A stretch of 64,000 nucleotides of DNA from Rheinheimera sp. SA_1 (GTDB lineage: Bacteria > Pseudomonadota > Gammaproteobacteria > Enterobacterales > Alteromonadaceae), in contig NZ_LXWK01000015.1 in NCBI RefSeq assembly GCF_001669775.1, positions 310,001 to 374,000 of the forward strand, read 5' to 3'. Below, one piece after another: positions 55,135 through 64,000 of this stretch. Under the pieces are notes generated by a model that saw only the letters and a list, made by a program, of their open reading frames with translations, had not been told where the DNA came from and did no database searches. Positions within the stretch are counted from its first letter, which is position 1. Every line of letters starts with the position of its first letter. A program made the position numbers and the translations under genes.

Positions 55135-55889
55135 AAAGCAGGATCCTCAGGCTTTTTGTGGCCATACAGCGGAAGTCCTTTTAACAGTAACTTCAACGCA
55201 TGCCAATATATTCGAAACACCACTTGTACGCAGGGCCATGGGTTGTGGATCAATAACTGTTTTAGCGCCGGTGCGGACAAAAATTTACGTTCAAGCTTCA
55301 ACCAGGCGCTGAATATCTTCTGCTGCTGCCGCCAGTTGGTGATGCTCAGTTGCAGTTCAACGCCCGGCAGACCAACATGCCACTGATACAGCATATCAAG
55401 CGGATTAAAGGGCGATACATGAAAGTTTTTACGGTGGGTATATTCACTGACGGCAGTTTCTGTCGCTGTGACCGGAACCAGATAATAATGCCGTTCATTC
55501 CAGGGAGTATTACTGACTTCCGCCAATAAAGATTGCAAAGTTCCATGCGCAAAGCAGTAATAAAGCGTCAGCGGACTAAAATACAGCCCCCAATTGGCCA
55601 GTGGCGACAGCATAAACACCTGATCAACGTCACTGATGTCAGCGCCAAGGCGGCCAACTTTATCCAATACCGCTCTCTTCAGATCAGCATCACCAACCAA
55701 ATAATCGCGGCGCCGGTAGCTAAAGGCGCCGAACTTTTCATGTTTTAACAAAGAGCCATTGTGCTCGAGACTGGCTAACTGCGACAAATCCAGCCAGAAG
55801 AAACTGGTGTCATAGCCAAAACCATGGCCCTTGGGCAAATACCGTTGATGCCCGACCTGACCTTGATACCAGGCATGTCCTGCTTGCAT
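55131..55889 (-). CDS. DUF1365 family protein
   Basis: 252 residues. KGHGFGYDTSFFWLDL, DQVFMLSPLANWGLYFSP (shown in part), and the later YTHRKNFHVSPFNP with LDMLYQWHV are the DUF1365 marks. The family often lies with an FAD amine oxidase and a Cfa-like methylase, in clusters linked to photo-oxidative stress and modified fatty acids. Its function has not been settled to my knowledge. The ATG shares its first base with the preceding gene's stop, and its end overlaps cfa. Confidence 0.88.
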   Translation of the reverse strand: MQAGHAWYQGQVGHQRYLPKGHGFGYDTSFFWLDLSQLASLEHNGSLLKHEKFGAFSYRRRDYLVGDADLKRAVLDKVGRLGADISDVDQVFMLSPLANWGLYFSPLTLYYCFAHGTLQSLLAEVSNTPWNERHYYLVPVTATETAVSEYTHRKNFHVSPFNPLDMLYQWHVGLPGVELQLSITNWRQQQKIFSAWLKLERKFLSAPALKQLLIHNPWPCVQVVFRIYWHALKLLLKGLPLYGHKKPEDPAL

Positions 55890-57142
55890 CAGAACTGCAC
55901 TCCAAGCATGCCGGCGACATCCACCGCGCTTCTGACTCCATCTTCATGAAAACCGTTATACCAATAAGCACCACAATAAAAACTGCGGTTCACGCCATTA
56001 ATTTCGCCGCGGCGATGTTGTGACAGCATCGTCTGATGGTTATATACCGGATGGGCATAATGGAAAGTCCGCAGAATTTTTGCGGCTTCAAGGTTCTGAC
56101 TATCGTTGAGAGTCACCACAAAAGTGGGTGCATCAACCAAGCCCTGCAGAATACTCATGTTGTAACTTAAGGTCGCTCGCTCAGTACTACTGGCACCTAA
56201 TTGATAATTCCATGCCGCCCAGGCGGCTTTGCGCTTAGGTAAAATCCGGCTATCGGTATGCAGCACCACTTCGTTCTGCTGATAGCCAATGCCGCCCAGA
56301 ACTTGCTGTTCTTCCTGGCTGGCATCGGCCAGCATCGCCAGCGCCTGATCACTGTGACAGGCGAAAATCACCTGATCAAACAGCTCCACTGTGCCATCTG
56401 GCAAGGTGATTTCAACCCGATCAGCAAAACGATGCACCGATTGCACCTGGCTACTCAGCCGAATACCTTCGTCGCCACATTGTTCCAGCATTTTTTGCAC
56501 ATAACTGCGCGAACCACCTTTAATCACGGACCACTGCGGCCGATCGGTGATATTCAACAGTCCATGATTTTTAAAAAATTGCAGGAAAAATCGCAATGGA
56601 AATTCTGGCATTTCAGCCAGACCAGCCGACCAAATGGCCGCCCCCATCGGCAGCAAATAATTATCTCGCAGCTCTTTGCCAAAACGGTAACGAGTGAGAA
56701 AGTCGTCTATAGCTAAATCTAAATCCGGATGCTGCGCGGCCAATAATTCTTTGGCAATACGGTTAAAACGCACAATATCTCTGAGCATCCGCCAGAACGA
56801 AGGCCGCAACAAGTTACGTTTTTGCGCAAACAAGCTCCATAAGGTATTACCGTTGTACTCCAGATTTTGACTTGGTTTTTTCACCGAAAAGCTCATTTGC
56901 GTATGCTGCGACGCCACACCAAGTTGCGCTAAAAAACGGTTAAATAGCGGGTAGGTCCAGTTGTTAAACACAATAAAACCCGTATCAATCGCATACTGCT
57001 GACCATTGACCGTTACATCAACGGTTGCAGTGTGCCCGCCGAGATAATCATTGGCTTCAAACAACGTCACCTGGTGTTGCTGCCGCAACAAATACCAGCT
57101 CATCATGCCGGCAATACCACCACCTACTACTGCAATGCGCAT
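55889..57142 (-). CDS. FAD-dependent amine oxidase-type oxidoreductase
   Basis: 417 residues. The FAD-binding N-terminus is IAVVGGGIAGMMSWYLL (GxGxxG), with FEANDYLGGHT nearby and IDTGFIVFNN. The rest resembles amine oxidase/desaturase flavoproteins found with DUF1365 and Cfa. It probably acts on acyl chains or lipids together with Cfa, but the substrate is unknown. Three bases after the NTF2-like gene and overlapping the DUF1365 gene, so cotranslated. Confidence 0.87.
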   Translation of the reverse strand: MRIAVVGGGIAGMMSWYLLRQQHQVTLFEANDYLGGHTATVDVTVNGQQYAIDTGFIVFNNWTYPLFNRFLAQLGVASQHTQMSFSVKKPSQNLEYNGNTLWSLFAQKRNLLRPSFWRMLRDIVRFNRIAKELLAAQHPDLDLAIDDFLTRYRFGKELRDNYLLPMGAAIWSAGLAEMPEFPLRFFLQFFKNHGLLNITDRPQWSVIKGGSRSYVQKMLEQCGDEGIRLSSQVQSVHRFADRVEITLPDGTVELFDQVIFACHSDQALAMLADASQEEQQVLGGIGYQQNEVVLHTDSRILPKRKAAWAAWNYQLGASSTERATLSYNMSILQGLVDAPTFVVTLNDSQNLEAAKILRTFHYAHPVYNHQTMLSQHRRGEINGVNRSFYCGAYWYNGFHEDGVRSAVDVAGMLGVQF

Positions 57143-57145
57143 CCG

Positions 57146-57616
57146 TTATTCCTTTGCCATCTGTTGTTTTACTTTAGAGGTTAACCAGCCAATCACCGGT
57201 AGATGCTGATAAACCATCTGGGTTAAATCGTAATAGTCGCGGTGCGCGATAATCAGGCCATCTTCGTGCCAACGCAGTTCACTACAACCGTCGACCAGAA
57301 TTTCGTTGCCGTCGGCAATTGCCGGATGACGAATGCGCATTTGCCAGCTGACAAAACCGGTTTGCCCGTTAGCTGCCATCTGCTGCGCTTGAAAATGACT
57401 CTGGGTTAACCTGGCATAGGCATGCGCAAAATAATCATGGAGTGCCGGTAGACCTTCAATACGATGCACCGGATCGCTGAATACGACATCCTGGTGGTAA
57501 ACCTGTTTAAGAGTTCCGAGATTGTTGGCATTTAAACTATTGTAAAAACACACAAAATCTTCAATGCGGCTGATGCCTGGATCCTGAGCATATCCAACGA
57601 CGGCGTTATTGGTCAT
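57146..57616 (-). CDS. NTF2/SnoaL-like protein
   Basis: 156 residues with a single alpha+beta barrel domain: IEDFVCFYNSLNANNLGTLKQVYHQDVVFSDPVHRIEG (in part) and the conserved Trp and Arg-rich strands (SWQMRIRHPAI). Proteins of this type sit beside Cfa clusters in vibrios and relatives. Role unknown; it may bind a small hydrophobic ligand. It starts 11 bases inside the photolyase gene and lies next to the FAD oxidoreductase gene. Confidence 0.8.
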   Translation of the reverse strand: MTNNAVVGYAQDPGISRIEDFVCFYNSLNANNLGTLKQVYHQDVVFSDPVHRIEGLPALHDYFAHAYARLTQSHFQAQQMAANGQTGFVSWQMRIRHPAIADGNEILVDGCSELRWHEDGLIIAHRDYYDLTQMVYQHLPVIGWLTSKVKQQMAKE

Positions 57617-59093
57617 CCGGGACTCCTGTGCCTGGTTTCTTTACTGCGTTAAACATCTCCAGCGTGCGTAATCTGGCCTTGGCGTGGTCGACCACCGGTG
57701 TGGCGTACTGCACTGACATCGGTAATGGATGTGGCCAGTGAATATGTTTGTTGCTGATCCCGGCAAGTTCCGGCAAAAATTTGCGGATAAAATCACCATT
57801 CGGATCAAATCGTTCGCTTTGGGTCACCGGGTTAAAAATACGAAAATAAGGCGCGGCATCAGTACCGGTTGAAGCCGCCCACTGCCAGCCGCCATTATTC
57901 GCGGCAAATTCGCCATCAATCAGTTTTGCCATAAAATAGGCTTCACCCCAGCGCCAGTCGATTTGTAAATCCTTGACTAAAAAGCTCGCGACAATCATCC
58001 GCAGCCGATTGTGCATCCAGCCAGTTTGATTCAGCTGGCGCATTGCGGCATCAACAATTGGGTAGCCGGTCTGCCCATCACACCAGCGCTGAAACCATTG
58101 TTTGTTATTGCCCCAGACTATGGCCGCCGTATCTTTTTGAAAGGGTTGATGTTTAATCAGTTCCGGGTAGGCCACCAGAATATGTTTATAGAATTCACGC
58201 CAAATCAGTTCACTGAGCCACACTGCAGCGCCAGATTGCTCGTGCCAGAAACTATCGCCTGCTTCGAGCTGCAACCTCGCCATCGCTTGTTGCGCCGAAA
58301 TCACGCCGATTGCCAGATAAGCCGATAGACCTGAGGTACCGGGACGCGCCGGGAAATCTCGCGCCAGTTGATAATCCTGCACCCGCTCGCGGCAAAAACT
58401 CCGTAGCATATTCAGCACTTCAGCTTCTGCTACCGGATAGGCTTTGGAGCTGTCATCACCGGCTTGCATCGCCGGTAACCCTGACGGCAATTGCAGCAGA
58501 AATCCGCTTTGTGGTTTTGGTTTGGCAATACATTGCACACCCAGTTCACGGAATTTACCCAGCCAGGTTTTCTTAAATGGCGTAAAAATTTTATACACGT
58601 CGCCGGTTTTACTCAGTACCGAACCTGGCGCAAACCGGCATTGATTGTCGATAAAGTGGCAATCGACGCCAAGCCCGGCTAAAGCGCGAGCCACTGCCTG
58701 ATCACGCTGTAGTTCGCGCAGCTCGTACTCATGCTGGGCATACAGGGAAACAGCACCAAGTTTACAAATTTCGCGCAGCTGCTGTTGGCACTGAAGATAA
58801 TCTAAGCCTTCAATCAGCAGTAGCGGAATGCCAAACTCAGCCAGTTCCAGTTGCATTTGTTGCACCCGCCGGCGCAGAAAGTCCTGTTTTATCGACGCCA
58901 TCTGATGCTGCGCCCAGGTTATTGGCGTGGCAATATAAACCGCAACCACGGGCAAGCCGGTTTGCTGCGCTTCGAACAGCGCTGCGTTATCAAAACAACG
59001 TAAATCGTTACGCAACCACACCAGTGCAAAAGGTGACAAAGCTGAAGTCATTGTTGTTGCCGATAAAGGTGCCGCAGAGTGAACTAACGTCAT
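57606..59093 (-). CDS. phrB: Deoxyribodipyrimidine photolyase PhrB-type
   Basis: Repairs UV cyclobutane dimers using blue light, FAD and an antenna folate. 495 residues (E. coli 472). The N-terminal antenna domain begins FALVWLRNDLRCFDN. The FAD domain has FPARPGTSGLSAYLA, WRWGEAYFMAKLIDGEFAANNGGWQW (in part) and TGTDAAPYFRIFNP, which fit class I CPD photolyases. The ATG overlaps the ybgA stop (ATGA); an internal ATG at residue 15 is an alternative start. Second gene in the six-gene operon. Confidence 0.94.
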   Translation of the reverse strand: MTLVHSAAPLSATTMTSALSPFALVWLRNDLRCFDNAALFEAQQTGLPVVAVYIATPITWAQHQMASIKQDFLRRRVQQMQLELAEFGIPLLLIEGLDYLQCQQQLREICKLGAVSLYAQHEYELRELQRDQAVARALAGLGVDCHFIDNQCRFAPGSVLSKTGDVYKIFTPFKKTWLGKFRELGVQCIAKPKPQSGFLLQLPSGLPAMQAGDDSSKAYPVAEAEVLNMLRSFCRERVQDYQLARDFPARPGTSGLSAYLAIGVISAQQAMARLQLEAGDSFWHEQSGAAVWLSELIWREFYKHILVAYPELIKHQPFQKDTAAIVWGNNKQWFQRWCDGQTGYPIVDAAMRQLNQTGWMHNRLRMIVASFLVKDLQIDWRWGEAYFMAKLIDGEFAANNGGWQWAASTGTDAAPYFRIFNPVTQSERFDPNGDFIRKFLPELAGISNKHIHWPHPLPMSVQYATPVVDHAKARLRTLEMFNAVKKPGTGVPDDQ

Positions 59094-60031
59094 GCGCGAA
59101 GCCCCAATTCCACCGGATATGGCAATAAATAACGCTGCGCCGCCACATACTGATGTGGATGCAGACTTAAATGATGTTTAAGCAGCGTTAACGGTGCCAT
59201 CAACGGCGCATGTCCGAGCCGATACTGATGGATCAGACTCAAGAGTTCCTGTTTTGCCGTCGAACTTAACAGCTTTTTGAAAAAACCCTGCAAGTGCATC
59301 AACACATTGGCGTGTTGTTTACGCGTCGCCGGCTGTTTCAGCGCCCGCATAAAATCTAATAGATATCGCTCGGCTAAATCGTCAGCTTCAAACAACTTCG
59401 CATGAGCGACCAGCCGGCCGAGCTCGCGATAAGCCGTTGGATGATGCGCCATAATTAAAAATTTAAACTGGCTATGAAACTCCACCAACTTGCCCACCGA
59501 AAAACCACCGGCAATCAGCTGATGCCAGGCGCTTAACGCATACACCCGGGTGATAAAATTTTCTTTTAATTCAGAATCCAACAAGCGACCATCTTCTTCC
59601 ACCGGCAGCCACGGATATTTTTGCATGAGTCGCTGGGTAAATAAGCCTGTGCCGACTTTACCAAGCAACTCGCCTTTCTCATTAACCAGCCGTACCCGTT
59701 CCATCCCGCAGCTGGGCGATTTAGCACAAACGATATAACCAGATAGCTGTGCCAGCACCGGCATCTTCTGATCGGAGAATTGGAGCATTTTTTCAGTAAA
59801 ATCAATGCTGCTGTCTTTGCTATTGACTAAGCGAATGTCACCAGCATCAGTTTTTAGCAAACGGATCGCTGGTCGTGGGATCGGCATGCCAATTGCCTGC
59901 TCCGGGCAGATAGGCAGGTAGCGGACAAAAGATGCCAATACTGCACTGCAAAAAGGAGAATTTTTATGGCCGCCGTCATAACGGACTTTTTCGCCGAGCA
60001 CACAAGCGCTGATCCCAATATGGATTGTCAT
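59090..60031 (-). CDS. ybgA: YbgA-like protein: DUF523 (TudS-type) fused to DUF1722
   Basis: 313 residues. The N-terminal DUF523 domain has conserved cysteines at 10 (ISACVLGEKVRYDG), 42 (ICPEQ) and 108 (SPSCGMERV), which in TudS-type enzymes bind an iron-sulfur cluster that removes sulfur from thiouracil. The C-terminal DUF1722 domain (about 170-313) contains the helices LVEFHSQFKFLIMAHHP and HLQGFFKKLLS. E. coli ybgA is next to phr as well, so synteny supports the name. A thiouracil or RNA-sulfur role is inference from family. First gene of the operon behind an RpoE/ChrR-like promoter. Confidence 0.9.
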   Translation of the reverse strand: MTIHIGISACVLGEKVRYDGGHKNSPFCSAVLASFVRYLPICPEQAIGMPIPRPAIRLLKTDAGDIRLVNSKDSSIDFTEKMLQFSDQKMPVLAQLSGYIVCAKSPSCGMERVRLVNEKGELLGKVGTGLFTQRLMQKYPWLPVEEDGRLLDSELKENFITRVYALSAWHQLIAGGFSVGKLVEFHSQFKFLIMAHHPTAYRELGRLVAHAKLFEADDLAERYLLDFMRALKQPATRKQHANVLMHLQGFFKKLLSSTAKQELLSLIHQYRLGHAPLMAPLTLLKHHLSLHPHQYVAAQRYLLPYPVELGLRA

Positions 60032-60062
60032 AGGGTCTACTGATTACGGTCGTGGATACAAT

Positions 60063-60092
60063 GCTTTACAGTCTAACGGTTCATTCGGATCA
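60063..60092 (-). promoter_or_regulatory. Possible RpoE/ChrR-type (ECF) promoter for the ybgA-phr operon
   Basis: On the minus strand, -35 TGATCC (60092-60087) and an AT-rich -10 TAAAGC (60068-60063) stand 18 bases apart, ending about 30 bases before the ybgA ATG. TGATCC is the -35 I associate with singlet-oxygen sigma RpoE-ChrR promoters. The -10 match is weak, and the sigma factor gene is not in this window. Confidence 0.5.
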
Positions 60093-60220
60093 GCACTGGA
60101 TTAAATTTTTTAGCAAAAACTGGAAGTTTTCAACTGGCTGAAAGGAAGAGATGGTTGGCTAAAAATTGCAGGCGAGCGGTTTAACCGAGTGGCTACACCA
60201 TATCGATCAGTGCAAACAAC

Positions 60221-60256
60221 AAAAAAGGAGCGCCCTTAAAATAAGGGAGCTCCTTT
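60221..60256 (-). terminator. Terminator of ihfA
   Basis: Read on the minus strand: stem GGAGCTCCCTTA/TAAGGGCGCTCC with mismatch, T-rich loop, then TTTTTTG. It is about 34 bases past the ihfA stop. Confidence 0.8.
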
Positions 60257-60289
60257 TCATCAACAATAATCAAAATTGATTATTGAGAA

Positions 60290-60586
60290 TTATTTTTTTG
60301 CGGTACCGACTTCAACCCGGCTTTTTAACTTCTGGCCAGGCCGGAAAGTCACTACGCAGCGGGCTGAGATTGGAATATCTTCGCCAGTTTTTGGATTCCG
60401 TCCTGGGCGCTGATTTTTGACACGAAGGTCAAAATTACCAAAACCGGACAGTTTCACCTGGTCGCCAGCTTCCAAAGCCACTCGGATCTCTTCAAAAAAA
60501 GCTTCGACAATCATCTTAGCATCGCGTTTGCTGATGCCAAATTTGGTAAATAAACGTTCTGCTAAATCGGCTTTGGTAAGCGCCAT
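60290..60586 (-). CDS. ihfA: Integration host factor subunit alpha IhfA
   Basis: DNA-bending nucleoid protein that forms a heterodimer with IhfB. 98 residues from the ATG at 60586, with GAGGGA upstream; a TTG two codons earlier is not used. [24 protein letters not shown] and [14 protein letters not shown] (the proline arm that intercalates in the minor groove) are standard. It follows pheT by two bases, the usual pheST-ihfA order. Confidence 0.97.
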   Translation of the reverse strand: MALTKADLAERLFTKFGISKRDAKMIVEAFFEEIRVALEAGDQVKLSGFGNFDLRVKNQRPGRNPKTGEDIPISARCVVTFRPGQKLKSRVEVGTAKK

Positions 60587-60588
60587 TC

Positions 60589-62976
60589 TCAATCCCTCAA
60601 CGTTGCGTTGAACTCTTCACCAAGCGTCTGAACTACTGAAGAAATGACTTGTTGGATGTCTTTATCTTCCAGTGTCCGCGCCTTGTCCTGCAAGGTCAGT
60701 GCTATTGCCAGCGACTTCATTCCGTCAGCAATACCCTGTCCTGTATACACATCAAACAACTTTAGGTCAACTAGTTGATTTCCGCCAACTTTTCTAATAG
60801 TAGCAAGGATATCTGAAAAACGCACATCAGATTTCACAACAATTGCAAGATCACGACGATTTGCCGGATATTTTGAGACTTCCTGAGCTAAAACAATGTG
60901 TTTTGCACCAAAGGCTGCCAGCTCAATTTCAAATAAATAAGCTTTTCCTTTAATACCCAGCTTACGCTCGGCTTCCGGATGCAGTGCACCGATAAAACCA
61001 ACCGGCTGACCATTACGGGTAATAGCTGCAGTCTGGCCCGGATGTAAGGCGCTGTGCTCACCTTTGGCAAAACCAAATTCACCGCTGGCAGACGTCATGG
61101 CAATGAGCGCTTCGACATCACCTTTTACATCATAAAAATCGACGTTGCGCTCAGCAATGGTCCAGTGTTCATTGGCAAAACTACCGATAATCACCCCGCC
61201 CAATACCGGCACTTGGCGCACACCGCCTTCAGCGGCTGCATCTGGAATAAACTTCAGACCATATTCAAATAACCGGATGCGGGTCTGCTGACGGTTCTGG
61301 TTGTATTGCACCGCTTGCATCAATCCTGGCCACAGATTTAACCGCATTGCCGACATATCAGCTGAAATTGGGTTCGGTAACACTAAAGCTTCAACGCCTG
61401 GGAACAATACCTGCTGCACTTTTGGATCAACAAAACTATAAGTAATCGCTTCCTGATAACCACGGCCTACCAGCACATCACGCAGGCTGTTGACCGAAAT
61501 CTCAGCTTCAGCATGGTCACGCATTTTTAAGCTGGCAACCGGCGCCACGTTTGGAATATTGTTGTAACCATAAACCCGTGCCACTTCTTCAATCAGATCT
61601 TCACTGATGCTGATATCAAAACGATAGGTTGGCACGCTGACTTGCCAGCTGTCGTTTTCTGCCGTGACCGCAAAACCCAGCCGCTGGAAAATTTCCGTGA
61701 CGGTTTCGGTGGCAATTGAGATACCCAGAATACGGTCCAGTTTGGCACGCGTCAGACTGATTTTTGCTGGTTTTGGCAGATGCTCCGCAGATTTTGCTTC
61801 AACCACCGGACCGGCTTCACCACCAACGATATCCAGCAGCAACCGTGTTGCACGCTCCATCGCGGTATGTTGCAATTCTGGATCCACGCCGCGTTCGTAA
61901 CGATGTGATGCGTCAGTATGCAAACCATATTGACGGGCTATACCGGCCATTTCGACTTTGGAGAAAAAGGCACTTTCCAGGAAAATGTCAGTGGTGTCTT
62001 TAGTCACGCCGCTATGCAAGCCGCCAAATACCCCGGCCATCGCCAGTGCTTTGTGCTCATCGGCAATCAGCAAGGTGTTGCTTTGCAGTTTGACTTCGGA
62101 CTCATCCAGCAACACCAGAGTCTCTCCAGCTTTCGCCTGACGCACCACAATGCCACCTTCAATTTTACTTAAATCAAAGGCATGCATTGGATGGCCCAAT
62201 TCCAACAGCACGAAGTTGGTTACATCAACCACCGGGTCAATCGAACGAATGCCGCTGCGACGCAGCTTTTCGACCATCCACAACGGCGTCACAGCGCCGG
62301 TGTTGATGTTTTTGATGACACGACCCAAATATCTTGGGCAAAGTTTTGGTGCCTGCAGCGTAATAGTTAACTGATCTTTGATAGTCGCAGCAACCGGGGC
62401 AATCACCGGCACCGTCACATCCAGTTGATTCAACACGCCGACTTCGCGCGCCAGGCCAATTAAGCCTAAACAGTCAGCGCGGTTTGGGGTCAAATCGACT
62501 TCAATTGCCTTGTCATCAAGCTGCAAAAAGACACGAATATCTGTGCCTAAAGGTGCATCTTGTGGCAATTCGATAATGCCTTCAGAACTTTCTGCCATGC
62601 CAAGTTCAGATAATGAACACAGCATGCCATTGGACGGCTGACCACGAAGTTTCGCCGCTTTAATTTTAAAATCGCCCGGCAGCACAGCACCGACTGTGGC
62701 CACGACAACTTTTAAGCCCTGCCGGCAGTTGGCTGCACCACAGACGATGTCGAGCAACTCGCCGCTGCCGATATCAATTTTGGTGACTTGTAACTTGTCG
62801 GCTTCCGGATGGCGGCCACATTCCACCACATGGCCAACAACCACGCCGCTAAATTCGCCGGCAATGGCTTCAATACCGTCAACTTCTAAACCGGCCATCG
62901 AAATCTGCTCGGCCAGATCGTTAGTTGATAATTGCGGGTTCACCCACTCGCGTAACCAGGATTCACTGAATTTCAT
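60589..62976 (-). CDS. pheT: Phenylalanyl-tRNA synthetase subunit beta PheT
   Basis: 795 residues, as in E. coli. N-terminal tRNA-binding domain (about 40-150, [20 protein letters not shown] in part), B3/B4 editing domain in the middle, B5, and a C-terminal FDX-ACB anticodon-binding domain ending in EFNATLRD. Forms the alpha2beta2 enzyme with PheS. Starts 15 bases after the pheS stop and ends two bases before ihfA. Confidence 0.97.
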   Translation of the reverse strand: MKFSESWLREWVNPQLSTNDLAEQISMAGLEVDGIEAIAGEFSGVVVGHVVECGRHPEADKLQVTKIDIGSGELLDIVCGAANCRQGLKVVVATVGAVLPGDFKIKAAKLRGQPSNGMLCSLSELGMAESSEGIIELPQDAPLGTDIRVFLQLDDKAIEVDLTPNRADCLGLIGLAREVGVLNQLDVTVPVIAPVAATIKDQLTITLQAPKLCPRYLGRVIKNINTGAVTPLWMVEKLRRSGIRSIDPVVDVTNFVLLELGHPMHAFDLSKIEGGIVVRQAKAGETLVLLDESEVKLQSNTLLIADEHKALAMAGVFGGLHSGVTKDTTDIFLESAFFSKVEMAGIARQYGLHTDASHRYERGVDPELQHTAMERATRLLLDIVGGEAGPVVEAKSAEHLPKPAKISLTRAKLDRILGISIATETVTEIFQRLGFAVTAENDSWQVSVPTYRFDISISEDLIEEVARVYGYNNIPNVAPVASLKMRDHAEAEISVNSLRDVLVGRGYQEAITYSFVDPKVQQVLFPGVEALVLPNPISADMSAMRLNLWPGLMQAVQYNQNRQQTRIRLFEYGLKFIPDAAAEGGVRQVPVLGGVIIGSFANEHWTIAERNVDFYDVKGDVEALIAMTSASGEFGFAKGEHSALHPGQTAAITRNGQPVGFIGALHPEAERKLGIKGKAYLFEIELAAFGAKHIVLAQEVSKYPANRRDLAIVVKSDVRFSDILATIRKVGGNQLVDLKLFDVYTGQGIADGMKSLAIALTLQDKARTLEDKDIQQVISSVVQTLGEEFNATLRD

Positions 62977-62991
62977 TTTTTCACTCCCCGC

Positions 62992-63990
<999 letters not shown>

Positions 63991-64000
63991 CTAAAATGGA

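Overview
The window is about 64 kb of a gammaproteobacterial chromosome of roughly 50% GC. Protein sequences and gene order (yejK/yejLM, recC-recB-recD, pheS-pheT-ihfA, yffB-dapE, DUF3581, DUF2061, DUF2897) suggest an Alteromonadales or Rheinheimera/Alishewanella-like organism. That assignment rests on recognition of families only. Almost all genes are ordinary core genes. No CRISPR array, integrase, transposase gene or phage module is visible.

Layout. 1-3.3 kb: end of a ribosomal-protein hydroxylase gene, a DUF4826 gene, a leucine-type dehydrogenase and a DUF218 membrane protein. 3.4-16 kb: a surface polysaccharide locus (wecC, flippase, polymerase/ligase, chain-length regulator, GT2, wecG, GT4; divergent wecA, second flippase, nitroreductase-like protein, pyruvyltransferase). 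It resembles the early part of enterobacterial common antigen synthesis (GlcNAc-1-P then ManNAcA on undecaprenol), but lacks the Fuc4NAc branch in this window. 16-17.4 kb: AT-rich, gene-poor stretch with a long hairpin, a REP-like palindrome and two orphan genes. 17.4-20.7 kb: uppP (lipid-carrier recycling), an M24 peptidase and a divergent LysR regulator. 20.8-30.5 kb: recC-recB-recD. 30.5-37 kb: a periplasmic-sensor diguanylate cyclase, galE, yciI, DUF3581, SOS-controlled sulA, ychJ, a hypothetical gene and tRNA-Tyr. 37-45.8 kb: REC-TPR protein, deoC, ygjP-type metallopeptidase, xthA, yfbV, and a tight operon EIIA-yffB-dapE-M15 peptidase-DUF2897. 45.8-53.7 kb: yejK, yejL-yejM, small genes, yaeQ-cvfB and a GAF-GGDEF-EAL protein. 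53.8-60 kb: a six-gene overlapping operon (ybgA-phr-NTF2-FAD oxidoreductase-DUF1365-cfa) of the photo-oxidative/membrane-lipid type, with a plausible RpoE/ChrR-type promoter. 60.2-64 kb: pheS-pheT-ihfA.

The most distinctive non-coding signal is a family of five ERIC/IRU-like palindromic elements (128-174 bp). They share TATACCC/GGGTATA ends and, in four copies, a central stem closely matching the classic enterobacterial ERIC core. They sit at gene ends: two abut stop codons directly, one supplies the C-terminus and stop of cfa, and one supplies the likely start codon of a glycosyltransferase.

I did not find a clear candidate for a wholly new defence or mobile system. The best leads are the ERIC family, the photo-oxidative operon with its promoter, the ECA-like cluster carrying a nitroreductase-like gene beside a pyruvyltransferase, and the 16 kb hairpin region.
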